Shown here: positions 11,590 to 44,545 of the stretch, in pieces
Position numbering within the stretch: the first letter of the stretch is position 1
Layout: each line of letters begins with the position of its first letter
NCBI GenBank assembly: GCA_028752905.1
Contig: JAQNBH010000015.1
Location: forward strand, 29,458,035-29,522,034
Direction: 5' to 3'
DNA: 64,000 bases
From: Cladorhizidae sp. MBARI D1340-BT2
Taxonomy: Eukaryota; Porifera; Demospongiae; Poecilosclerida; Cladorhizidae
Made by a program: the position numbers and the translations under genes
Notes under the pieces: generated by a model
What the model was told of the DNA's origin: nothing
Seen by the model: only the letters and a program-made list of their open reading frames with translations
Databases searched by the model: none

Positions 11590-12113
11590 CTGACATCTGA
11601 TTGGTCGGCAGGGAAGATGCCATGCTGATCTAGACGTTATTAATTTGTATAAAAGGAGCTATTTGAACATAGTAAGGATGGGATGTTTTTTTAACTACTT
11701 TGTACTGTTGTTGCCCTTGTGCACTAGTTGATGATCTTTACTTAAATATATCTTTATATATTTCACCTATTCGGGTGGGGAAGCCAGTAGGCCAGGGAGG
11801 GCTACTGAGTTCGGCTTAAATATAGATTTCTAGCAGAGAGGCTGGAAATAGTATTTAGGCGTTGGGTAGAGATAGGGATCTGCTGAGGAGCAAAGTGACT
11901 GTCTCAGGGACAGCTGATTTCTACCACACCTTCCATAGACCTCACATACCTTTCTATATCCACCTTCCTTTGGCTCTTGCTTTCAATTTCATCAGCCCAA
12001 TCAATCTCGTATTACTTCTTCTTCCATTTAAATACCAGCCCAAACCTTTCGCTAAGCTTAGATCATACTTATTCAAAGGCATCTGGTCTCTGCCCAACAT
12101 CCTAACATTTTGT
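11590..12113. other. No recognisable gene
   Basis: Apart from a TATA-like TATAAAAGG near 11647 and pyrimidine-rich sequence, nothing here can be assigned. Short open frames on both strands show no family resemblance. Confidence 0.4.
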
Positions 12114-12861
12114 TTAAAGGGGGTGGGGGGGCGCCTCCATTTTTTGTTTGTTGTGGTTACCACTTTATAGCTCCATAGATTCTGCTAATTTCATGGTATG
12201 GACTTGATATATAGCTCAAAAGATATCTCTCTCTTGGTGCTCTCTTTTAATACTAAAATATTTTATATATATATAACTATAACTAAGTTACTGGAGTTAA
12301 AGTGGAGGGAACCTCAAAACCTGAGTGCCTGATTTTGCCACATAAATATCTACAGATTGTCCAAGTGCTTTGAGAGTTGAAATTAGCACCAGTGGCTATG
12401 CACTATTTGTTCATTAGGCGCTAAAACTAAGTACGTGGTAAGCGCACAGGTTGGAAAATGAATTTCGTTAAAATTCCATAAAATTCATTTTCCAATCATG
12501 CGCTTGACTATGTACTTCCGTTTTAGCGCCTAATCAAACTTGTCATAGAGTAGGGCTTCCTCTAGCCACTGGTGCTAATTTCAATTCTCTACCACTTGGC
12601 AATCTGGAAATATTTATGAGGCAAAATAGCTCAGGGATTTGAGGTACCCCCACTTAAGCTCCAGTAACTTGGCTATAGTTTGCCTATCAAAAATATTTTA
12701 GTATCAAAAGAGAGCCCACAGAGGGACGTATTTTTTGAGCTTTATATTAAGTGCATACCATGAAGTTTGCAGAATCTATGGAGCTATAAAATGGTAACCA
12801 CACGTGTTTTTTTAGCACTTTCTACTAAAATGGAACTGTCCACCCCCCCCCCCCCCCCTTA
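12114..12861. repeat. Long palindromic foldback element, copy 1 (complete)
   Basis: The left arm GTGGTTACCACTTTATAGCTC (from about 12151) is mirrored by ATGGTAACCAC ending near 12803, and arms of about 320 bp converge on a centre near 12477. Inner arms share TTAGGCGCTAAAA and AAGTACGTGGT. Outer ends are a G-rich run on the left (TTAAAGGGGGTGGGGGGG) and a long C run on the right. No open frame of note, so non-autonomous. Confidence 0.85.
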
Positions 12862-12869
12862 TCTGCCAC

Positions 12870-13830
12870 CAACTTGATCAATCTGCCTTCCTCTACCACC
12901 TCTAGTTTCTATATAGTAATTTCTTCTCCTCTCCAGCTTTCTTAACCAACATTGCCTTTCCAGCTACAGTATTACTTCCCCTAACAACTTTCTTCCCAGT
13001 CTCTCCTGTGTTAACTCTAGCTTCCTACAGCTTGTTCTATTGCTTGTGAACTACATTTCAGTTGCTTGTTCTAGGCTTGGCCTAGCCAAAATTCTCAACC
13101 TAACCTTCTTCTTTCAGCCTCTGCCAAACCATTTACTCGGTTCATCCATTGACTCTTCCTAACCACTCTTCTTTCTCTCTGTCATCTTCAACAACTGTGT
13201 GTTTCTTTCCAAATTCCTATCCAACCCAACTCCCAACTACTTGAACTATTTTACTTCCTCAAGCTCTTCCCTGTCAACGTTCCATCCCTGCTCACCATTG
13301 CCTTAACTTCCTGCCATTGAACTTTAATATCCACTTAATTGCAAATTCTTTCACTATATATAATCTTCTTTAGTTCTTCTCCATTGTCAGCTATAAGTAC
13401 AACATTAGTAATGTGCCATTCCAAACATCATCTCTTCACTCCTAGGTTTCCTTTGTGAATGCTTCCACCATTCTCACATACACATGTATATATAATATAG
13501 TAAAGATGACAAAGGGTATCTTCCTCTAAGACCAGCCTGTGCCCTAATCCTTCTTGGCTGACATTTTTTATAGACAACATTAGCCTTCAGAACATTATAC
13601 AAGATTTCACATGTTCTAACCAAACTTGTCTTCCACACCATACTGCCTAAACTTTCCCCATAGCCAATCACTCCACGTCATATCCTTGGCCTTACTTATG
13701 CGTAAGAAGGCCTACATCCTGGTCTGGTGGTAGTTGATCTGTCTCTCTTTATCTCCATGCTGTTTGAAGTTTTCCTCTTTATGAAATATCCTTTGTTGTC
13801 ACCTGTGGTTTTCCTTATTTGTTCTAATTG
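12870..13830 (-). pseudogene. Antisense LINE reverse transcriptase remnant
   Basis: On the minus strand, reading from high to low coordinates, 13671-13474 encodes VRTCEILYNVLKANVVYKK and then RIRAQAGLRGRYPLSSLLYYIY, the RT motif usually written GLRQGCPLSPLLYNIY. Next come a mutated YADD region near 13415 (followed by VLIADNGEELKKI) and a LEEVK-x-FKxLG stretch near 13255. The rest down to about 12870 resembles a thumb/connection region. It is an APE-type LINE ORF2 fragment with many stops. An intact copy would reverse-transcribe its own RNA at a nicked target. Its palm portion is duplicated upstream (see the 251-bp repeat). Confidence 0.7.
13200..13450. repeat. 251-bp direct repeat, copy 1
   Basis: This block is repeated at 13829-14079 with no difference seen by eye, 378 bp apart. 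It covers the palm part of the antisense LINE RT. Identity in otherwise decayed sequence indicates a very recent duplication or an assembly artefact. Confidence 0.9.
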
Positions 13831-14079
13831 TTTCTTTCCAAATTCCTATCCAACCCAACTCCCAACTACTTGAACTATTTTACTTCCTCAAGCTCTTCCC
13901 TGTCAACGTTCCATCCCTGCTCACCATTGCCTTAACTTCCTGCCATTGAACTTTAATATCCACTTAATTGCAAATTCTTTCACTATATATAATCTTCTTT
14001 AGTTCTTCTCCATTGTCAGCTATAAGTACAACATTAGTAATGTGCCATTCCAAACATCATCTCTTCACTCCTAGGTTTC
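13829..14079. repeat. 251-bp direct repeat, copy 2
   Basis: Partner of 13200-13450. Its right end joins abruptly to the truncated arm of foldback copy 2 at 14080 (CTCCGTGTGCTCTC), so this junction is a rearrangement breakpoint. Confidence 0.9.
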
Positions 14080-14500
14080 TCCGTGTGCTCTCTTTTGATA
14101 CCAAGAACTGTTGCATATGTACAACCATACTCAAGGTACATGCAGAAAAAAATGGGTGGAGACCTCAAAAGCAGCATTTCTTAACTCATAATTAGAAAAG
14201 GCAAGATAGTGGGTTATTTGTTATCAATACGCTAAAACATAAGTACGTGGTCAGCGCGTGGGCGAAAAATCTCCCGCGCGCACCACTTATTACGTTTTAG
14301 CGGCTAATGATTGTTTTAGAGGCACTCGTGCCTTGCAATTAGGAGTTAGAAATGCAGAAAACTTGGGTGCCTGTACCTTGGGTATGGTTGTATATATACC
14401 TATGCAACAGTTTTTGTTATCAAAAAAAGCACGCACAGAGAGACCTCATAGAGTGAAGTATGCAGAATTTATGGAGCTACAAAATTGCACACATTTAAAA
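14080..14500. repeat. Foldback element, copy 2 (left arm truncated)
   Basis: It carries CGCTAAAACATAAGTACGTGGT and its imperfect mirror (CACTTATTACGTTTTAGCG) around a centre near 14268, and the family right-arm end (ATGCAGAATTTATGGAGCTAC) near 14460-14485. The left arm starts mid-way at CCGTGTGCTCTC, exactly where the 251-bp repeat ends. Confidence 0.75.
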
Positions 14501-14970
14501 AAAACACTTTGTTTATTGAGAGAAATGGGTATAGCTAAAAGTATCATAACTCAAGAATGGTTTGACAATAATGAGCTTAAACTTGAAATGCAGTTATATA
14601 TATAGTAAGCTATATATTATAGTATAATAGTGAAGGTATAAATGGCGAAGAAGAAGGAAAAAAATGGTGGTGTACTCTCCCCTTCCGTTTAATATGGAAA
14701 CCCTGAATGAGTTAAATATTTTATTGAATGCCTTGGAAAAGTCTAAACTTTGTGAGTAAACGAACAAAAGATCCGATTTAGGAACTTTGAGAAGTTGTTG
14801 GAGAATTGATTATTCCAGCAAAAACCAAAGATATTTTGCGTGAAAGAAAGATCCATGTTGTTGTAAATAGCAGGTGTAAAATACAGCATGTTTTGATCTT
14901 AATTTGGGTAGTGAATAGATGCGGTCAAGAATGATTTGACTGAGGTTATACTAGATGATTTGATGTTATT
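14501..14970. other. No recognisable gene
   Basis: AT-rich sequence between the foldback and the solo LTR. No domain is recognised in either strand. Confidence 0.4.
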
Positions 14971-15085
14971 TGTGTGGAAAACTTCAAATAGCTATCACTG
15001 GTTATCAAGACTATAGCTTTAATAAACAACACCTCAACAACTAATAAAATTGAGCAACTGAACTATAAACTACATGTCAGCTTAT
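14971..15085 (-). mobile_element. Solo copia-type LTR fragment
   Basis: The reverse complement shares CATGTAGT-TATAGTTCAGTTG, TTAGTTGTTGAGGTG, AAGCTATAGTC, ATAACCAGTGATAGCT and TTGAAGTTTTCC in order with the copia LTR at 6136-6266. No primer-binding site follows its end (TTTTCCACACA), so it is a solo or 3' LTR. Confidence 0.75.
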
Positions 15086-15089
15086 GAAA

Positions 15090-15801
15090 GAAGTGTTAAT
15101 GTGATATCGAAACTTGGTATTGCTATTTACTACTGTAAACTATAACCTGAATACATCAAAGATATATCAAGGCTAACACATCAGTCTACACTACAAGTTC
15201 AACATATTGTTCCAAGAGTGCATCTTTTCAACACTCCTTCTCACTTGTAGGCATAACATTCGGATGATTCAATAACTTCGGCCATTTTCCTTAGTTTGAA
15301 AAACTGTTCAGAGTTAGGTCTTTTGTTGGCATGTCTGCTCTCATTTCTTCCATAGGACAGTATTTGAGCCTTACAGATCCTTCGCTCATTTGGTCACGAA
15401 TAAATTTACTCCTAGATTACCCTAGATTTATTATAATTTTTTAGTGGCCAAAAGGCTGATATAAAATAATCTTGACGATAGATGTCAGCTGAGAGTAACT
15501 ATTCCAACGCTAAATTACTTCATGCTAAAGTCAAGAGCTATCACCACATCAGTGTCTGAGTTACCTGTGAAGGCTAAACTCACAGCAATAACAACACTGG
15601 CACTTCCGCGCCCTCTACTTCGCTTGAATGAACACACGCAGCAATTACCTGGATGTGATCAAATACCGGACATGACAGGCCATCGGTCTCGCAACTCTAG
15701 GGAGGTAAAGGATGACATACGCCATGCTAAGACCTAGAAAGTGATATTAGAGCGAGTTAAGGATTTAGCTAGCTATTCTAGGAACGTGCGTAGCTTACAA
15801 A
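15090..15801. other. Upstream region of the GABA-B-like gene
   Basis: No coding family is recognised. From about 15500 the sequence becomes less AT-rich than its surroundings (for example GCACTTCCGCGCCCTCTAC near 15600), which fits a promoter or 5' untranslated region, but no TATA box or initiator could be fixed. Confidence 0.35.
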
Positions 15802-37850
<22,049 letters not shown>

Positions 37851-39479
37851 ACAAATGGTGGCAACTCTTATGATACACTGAGACACTGACAGACCCAGTC
37901 ATTATAATAGTATTCCTTACTTTACCATTACTATGAGTAAACTATTTTATTTCATGTGTACAGATCAAGTGGCTACAAATTATTGAAGTCAATTTTGTAG
38001 GTATGGAAAAGTAAAAGTTGAAATTTGAGTCATGATAGTTGTCAGGGGCATTTCCCCTGACTTAAGTAGAAGACAGGAGCTGCAGGCACAAGATTGATAT
38101 GTAACTTAGAGGAGTAATTACTGTGTAAATGCTGGCTGTATTTCATTGGATAATTACTGTTTCTTGGTGTGCATGTTGGATTGGATAATTATGACATATC
38201 AGTGAGGATTGGCCTGGCTGGGAGCGAGCCAACTCACCTGGGGACTCACCTGGGGAGAGTTTTTTTTAGTGAACTTAGCCTTTACTGAGTGACTGAATGT
38301 GAACTGTATGCGAATCTTGAAAAATTGTTAGGTCAACCTCTGGGTCACGAAGCACTTTTCGTGGGGTTGCGGACTATTTATATGTTTTGTGAAGATGATC
38401 GGCGCCTCGCACGAACAACCTTACCATGACGAACTAGGTTTCTATTATGTCACAGATCGTGGAGTCCAGAAACCTCAGTGCGTCATTAGTTACAAAGTAC
38501 TTTCGAGTGAATCCATAAAACAGAACAAGTTTTAATGACATCTATCATCAAAACATGCAGCACACCAAGATAGAGATCACTCATTTTTAGAACGGAAGTT
38601 AACTGCCCTTAGAAATACCCACTTGGTTAACAAGGTAAATGTCATCATACCAATGAACATGCTCTGGAACGTGTTTCATTGTGCATCACAAAAGCTAAAA
38701 ATCCACAAACCATCGGTGAGGAATTGATAATGCCATGTGCCAAGAAAATGGTTTCTCTCATAATCAGAGAAGACATGGTTAGTAAACTCTTGATCATACC
38801 GCTCTCGAATAACACTATTCATCGTAGAATTTGTGATGAGTGAGGATATCAGTGCACAGAATGTTACGGCTATCAAGCAGTTTCCTTGACATGCCATACA
38901 ATCAACGGACATTGCGCAATTGATCAAAGATGCAATTTTATTGACGAGCCTTTGATGTGCAAGTCATTGGAAATGGCAACTAAAGGAGAGGACATTTTCA
39001 CAAAAATCAAACAATCAAGGAAGTCTGGACTTCAATATATTGATTGGATCAACAACAGATGGAGCTCCTGGGAGGCATCTGGCTTTAAGCTAAATTACAG
39101 CGAGTGGTCATGAAATGGCCGCTGATCACATGAACTTAACTGGTCTACACTCGGGTACGATGGCTGTCACCACAAAGAAACGTTCTTTTGCATGTTCACA
39201 AGTTATGTGAAGAGTTCTTATGTTCACAAAACAAGCATGAATGGGTGGAAATGCTGGAGTCCAGTAACTGGCTTGCTAAATTGTGCTATTTGAGCAACAT
39301 TTTTGAACCTGATGCTACAAAATGAAAGGTTTTTTTTGCCACACTGGCTTTATTGAAGGATAAAGTGAGTCAGCACCATTTCACCCACCTCTCTGTCCAT
39401 CTGGAAGAATCCAAAGAGATCGAAATCTAGCATCTGTCTGAACCCATTTAAGACCACAACATCTGAAGGACATGCTGAA
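37851..39479. other. No recognisable gene
   Basis: Downstream of the receptor gene. No clear polyadenylation signal was found within the first few hundred bases. Short open frames (for example around 38676-39113 on either strand) show no family resemblance. Confidence 0.4.
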
Positions 39480-41200
39480 GCATCCAAATGAAGTCTCCCC
39501 CCTTCTCTCTATCTTAGCTGCCTTCTCTACCATGGTCCTAGAGGGAAGAATTCTTTCCTCTATCCATGCTTTCTTTTGTCTTTCACTCCATCATAACTGT
39601 GCTCAGCTGTCATCGGAGTTGTGTGTAATATTTCTAGACTACATTACTCTGGGTGGCTCAATGGAAGATATAATTCATGATCTAGAGCTCATTAAACAAA
39701 CTGAAAAGATTGGGTTAATTTTGAACAACAACAAGTCTGAGATCATTTTTCCATGATGCAGTTTCGAGAGGAACCATCTTATGTTCTCTCCCAGGAGATT
39801 ATGTGGTTGATCCCTCTGATGCCTGTCTCCTCCTGGATTCTCCGCTGGGTAGTGTGGAGTCTGTCTCAACTGTTCTCAGGGACAAAATCAGTACCCTTGA
39901 GGTCATGGGTGACAGACTCAGATTTGTTTCTGCTAAGGATGCCTTAATCCTGCTGCGTAATGCATTTTCTATCCCTAAGCTTCTATACACCCTCAGGACT
40001 TCTCCATGTTTTCTCTCTCCTGCCCTGATAGATTATGATGAGAGTCTCCAGTCAATTGTGAGTGGTATCACTAACATTAATTTCACTGAAGTTGTCTGTT
40101 CTTGTTGCAGGTGTCTTGGAATCAGGAGTGCAGTGCAGCTTGCTCCCTGTGCCTTCTTGGCCTCAGCTGTCTGCCACTCATGACCTGGTCCAAGCCATCC
40201 TACCACCTCACTTGTTTTCACTCCTTGTCCCCTTTGTGGATAATGCCCTTTCAGCATGGTCTATGGGTCACGGCAACCCCCCACCATTGGGTCTTGCGGC
40301 GTGCTTCCAGAAATCCTGGGATATGTGCAGGGTGTCAAAGTCCGTGGAATCTTTGTTGCACAATGCACCTGATCGAGCCCGGCTTTTGGCCATGTCCGGT
40401 GCATGGCTAAATGCCCTCCCTATCTCGTCCCTGGGTTTGAGGATGGATGATGATACCATCAGGGTTGCCATGGGTCTCCTCTTGCCACTTTGTGTCACCC
40501 CCATTACTGCCAGCACTGTGGAACAGAAGTGGATCGCCTTGCTATACGGTCTTAGCTGCAAGAGGAGTGAAGGACGTTACTACCATCATACCGCCATGAA
40601 CGGCATCATCTTCCGGGCATTGTTATCTGCCAGTGCCCCTTCCAGGATGGAACCATCAGGTCTCTTTCGTTCTTACGGGAAAAGACCTGATGGGGTAACC
40701 ATGGTGCCATGGAAGAATGGCAAGCAACTGGTATGGGATGCAACCTGTCCAGATACATTTTCCCAGTCATATCGGGATGATGCAGCAGTGAGTGGTGCTG
40801 GAGCTGTGGCTGCTATGGCTGAGGAGAAAAAAGTGGCCAAGTATACCAGCCAAGATCCTTGCCACTTTTTTGTGCCTGTGGCCATCGAGTCATTGGGGGT
40901 CATTGGGAACAGGTCGATGGCTTTCCTGAAGGAGCTCAGCCTCAGGATAAGGTAAAGAACTGGGGAGGTGAATACCCATGCTTACCTCCTTCAGCGTCTC
41001 TCAGTGGCAGTCCAGCGGGGGAATGCCTTGTCTGTTTTGGAGTCGGTCGGGAGTTGAACACTTGTTAGCTTATTTATTTATGTATTTATTGTTAATTAGT
41101 TATTATTTTGGTATTTTTGTAATTGACTAGCATGTGTTAATTAGGTGTTAATGAACTTGGTATGTTACGTTTGCTTCCCCGTAATAAACTTCTTTCTTTT
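39480..41200 (+). pseudogene. RLE-type non-LTR retrotransposon, 5'-truncated and decayed (copy A)
   Basis: Starts in the RT palm: FLDYITLGGSMEDIIHDLEL (FLDY where the family has YLDD) and GLILNNNKSEII. After a frame change come LRNAFSIPKLLYTLRTSPCF and a long frame to 40955 with LGLRMDDDTIRVAMGLLLP, RLEPSG-like RMEPSGLFRSYGKRPDGVTM and GKQLVWDATCPDTF, ending HFFVPVAIESLGVIGN. The PDG...W-D-x-T pattern is the restriction-like endonuclease, but the CCHC finger usually preceding it has lost most cysteines. After another frame change YLLQRLSVAVQRGNALSVLE ends near 41050. An AATAAA at 41183-41188 marks the 3' end. The same subfamily occurs inverted at 55340-56842. Confidence 0.8.
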
Positions 41201-41514
41201 TTTAAAAAGAAAAACATGCTAACTAACAATAAAATAACAACCAAAATAATAATTTAAGTTAGTACAAAAACACCAAATAATAACCAATATATATAACTAA
41301 GCTGTTAATTTGAAAATCCAAAATTGATAGATTTGTTGCTCTAGTTGTCTTTTTTTCAGATTTGGACAATGGTAATGTAGAATTTAATTGTTCTGTTGTG
41401 CCTTGATGAAATGGGCCATTACCAAGTACATACAAACAATAATAAATGACTGACTACTGAAGAAAAAAACATGAATTAGCGTATTACACTGTTGGTTTTG
41501 GGATGGCGGGGAGG

Positions 41515-41800
41515 TGCCGAAGACATAAGTGCTAAACATCTTTTCCTCTTCTCCTACCACTTGAGCACATTTCCCATTACATTTACAATTCTGTCTCCCC
41601 TATATACCCAACACCTCTTCCTTCACCCCTGCTACTGATCTACCCAACATTAGGTCTACCCTCCCTTCATCATCTTCATTTCTCCATTCTACCACCCACT
41701 CCTCAGACCCTTCAATGCTCTCGACTATATCCAATAATCTTCCTCACTCACCAGCAAACTCCCCACAGTACAACAAGAAGTGCACCAATCCTTCACAACA
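41515..41800 (-). pseudogene. Antisense LINE ORF2 3' tail
   Basis: The minus strand reads EGLVHFLLYCGEFAGE, a stop, GRLLDIVESIEGSEEWVVEW and RNEDDEGRVDLMLGRSVAGV. This is the C-terminal region of LINE ORF2 after the RT, including part of the H-x4-C finger half. The end resembles 9100-9440. Only the tail is present, typical of 5' truncation. Confidence 0.65.
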
Positions 41801-42599
41801 CCTATATACCTACGTCTTCAGAATAAGGCATGAAATTTGCAGTTGATTATCAGTACAAAATTCCCACAGAACTCAATATTTATAATTATCAGGAGTTAGT
41901 TGTGTAGAAGAAATAGCGAGGAACACAATTATCAAGTATTGCATCAATGATTGCATAGGCAGGAAGTCTTATGACCTTGTAAATTGGGGCCCTTGGTCAC
42001 TCACTCCATAAGACCCTGGCTGGATTTTAGAATCCTGCATAAGCATAATTGTGTGATGTTCAGAGCTAAATATGACCAGAGTATATAGTCAGCTCGGTCC
42101 ATCAGTTCTATCTCCATATTAATACTTATCAGTCACTGTATATAATATATATAATATTTACCTTCTGTTGTCCTTTAGCTATGTGGGACTAAGTCCCAAC
42201 TTCCAAGTAGGGTGGGTACCTTGCTGACCCAGACCCTCGTTCATTTCCGTTTCATCTGCTTGTTACATATTCTAATTTCACTTGAATTGTTTTTCTCTTC
42301 TCTTTCTAATATATACTAAGTGTGAATTATTCTTATATAGCAATATAGCTTTTAGTTAGATGCTATCGCACCTCTCACATTTTCCCCATTTCATCAAGTG
42401 TTGTGGTTATAGAAAAACCCTGAATTATTCATTATTCTCATTGACAAATGACCATGAATTTCATATCTTGCCAAATAACTCACAATGTATTTCACAATTC
42501 AAGAGATGTACTACATTATATATTTGTTGACAAGCTCATTGATTACTCTTAATATTTTACAGGCTTCTGTCTTTGCATTGCTGACAATTCTATTCTTCA
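41801..42599. other. No recognisable gene
   Basis: AT-rich sequence without a recognised domain or repeat. Confidence 0.4.
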
Positions 42600-43320
42600 T
42601 GTAAGTTTGCAATGGCTGATGAAGGAATGTTAGCACAAGGTTGATGGAACCATTCCTTACATGAACAGCACTGTGCAACTGTAAGGGCAGGGTCATGGGG
42701 CTGCAGATAAGTGCGGTATTCTTTCATCCAACTTCTTGTATGTCACAGTAGTCCGTCTGAGACCTTTCAATGGGAAAGGTAGTAATATTCGTGTCTGAAA
42801 GGGCATTGCTAGATGGTGTCGCATCTTGCTCTGAGGTTATGACTGATGAGCTAATCCCACGGCATAGAGCTGTTGCAATTGCAATAGCAAATAACCCACA
42901 ACCAGCCTGTCTCTGTATTTTTGGTTTCTCAATGATAAGATAGGTTCCAGCGTAATGCTCCATCTAGGCAAGGCCTTTCAGCGTATCCAATTCTGTATCA
43001 ATGATAAGAACAGATATATTAAAGCATTAGGGGCATGTATTAAGGTGTAATATCAAATATTACTGTAAATGTCCTCAATTCCATTCACCCGACTTGAAGA
43101 AAACATGTCAAACGATAAAATAAAAAATCACTGGATTTTAGTCGGTGTAGTTTAAACCCAATGGCTTACTGGTTCTGGTAGGGAGGCTGTCATATAACAA
43201 CACTGTACCCTTGGATGTTCCTACATTTGATGCACAAACCCAGTGGCTGCCAGTATTCATGATCTGCACATAATTCTCTACCGGAGTTCCAGTAAGTGAG
43301 CCTCCACTGCCTGGTGCCAA
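42600..43320 (-). pseudogene. Ulp1-like cysteine protease (C48-type) remnant
   Basis: On the minus strand 43320-43138 reads VENYVQIMNTGSHWVCASN (catalytic His-Trp at 43245-43240) and GTVLLYDSLPTRT (catalytic Asp in YDS). After a gap with stops, 42963-42724 reads PKIQRQAGCGLFAIAIATAL, the Gln-x-Cys end of the triad. Intact relatives have QxG(S/N)DCGLFA; here the two residues before Cys are missing. Ulp1/SENP-fold proteases cleave ubiquitin-like proteins. Stand-alone animal copies like this are often transposon cargo. It is too damaged to work. Confidence 0.6.
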
Positions 43321-43574
43321 ATATTAAACTGGCTGATGGCTATATACTCATCTTTGGAAATTGTACATGAAGTAGGGCCTGTGCTTCATTAATGTGGGTG
43401 TCCTCCAACCAAGCTCCAGATTGGAGAGTTATGAGAAAGTCTCTGGGTAACTCTCTGCAGCCAACAAGCTGTTTGCACGGTAGGTGTGATATCTGTACTT
43501 TGGACTTTGTTTAGGTATTAGTGTACCAATTTTATAAGTATATTCATGATTGTGGTTTATGGTGGAACTAGTTC

Positions 43575-43575
<1 letters not shown>

Positions 43576-43610
<35 letters not shown>

Positions 43611-43980
43611 AGTTGCATTAAACTTGTGGTTACCACTTTATAACTCCATAGATTCTGTAAACTTCATTTTATGGACTTAATATATAGCTCAAAAGATAGG
43701 TCTCTCTGTGTGCTCTCTTTTTATACTAAAATATTTTTCATATGTGTAACTATAGCCAAGTTACTGGAGTTAAAGTGGAGGGAACTTCAAAACCTGAATG
43801 CCTGATTTTGCCTAGAGAGTTCAAATTAGCACCAGTGGTTAGAGGAGCCCTACTCTACAATGAGTGTTTTGATTAGGCGCTAAAATATAAGTATGTGGTC
43901 AAGCGGCGGAAAATGAGTTTGATGGATTATTGAGAAATTCATTTTCCACCCGCCGCTGACCACGTACTTACATGGCAGTG
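43576..43980. repeat. Foldback element, copy 5 (left half only)
   Basis: Begins with a run of more than 30 G (43578-43609) then GACAGTT and GTGGTTACCACTTTATAACTC, exactly the outer end seen inverted in copy 1. The core is GGTCAAGCGGCGGAAAATGA and CATTTTCCACCCGCCGCTGA, with a centre near 43936. The right arm stops about 40 bp past the centre. Confidence 0.85.
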
Positions 43981-44545
43981 GTTTTCTGACTTGCATGGGC
44001 GGAAAGAAATAAGGGTTTGCGCCTGTGCAGTGGGTGAAGTGCGAGTAATATAACATGACACCAGCAAGTAGCCAGTGGTGTCACTGGAACAGGAGTCAAT
44101 TTACCCAATGTCGTTTTCATGGGGAGTAAATACAAATTGAAGATGCAGTGTCAGTCGTGCGTTCGTCTTTTCTTACATTCGCTAGCTAGCTATGTTTGTA
44201 ATGTTTTTGACTGCAACGGGAAGCAGCTGTTTGTGCACACCAGTGTCGAATTCCCAACGTAGCAAATCTATCAAATCGCCATTGCGCAGGCTAGGTTTAG
44301 GTGGGCATCTGCTGGGCAGTTCAGCCTTGTTATAGGGCATCCATCCGAATACCTTTCCTGAAGAAAGTAGTGGGGCAATATACCAATATAATCATATCAT
44401 GTACAAGCTACTAAAATCCAACACACCAACGAAACAATGGCGACAAAAAGACAGCAGCAAAAACAAAAAACAAAAGCAAAACAAAAACCACAAAAACAAA
44501 ACAAAAACCACAAAAACAACAAAGAACAACAATAAAAGTACGAAA
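43981..44545. other. Spacer with A-rich tail of the next element
   Basis: 43981-44440 shows no gene. 44455-44540 is an A-rich stretch of AAAAC units. On the minus strand this directly follows the retrotransposon stop at 44546 and may be its simple 3' tail. Confidence 0.5.
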
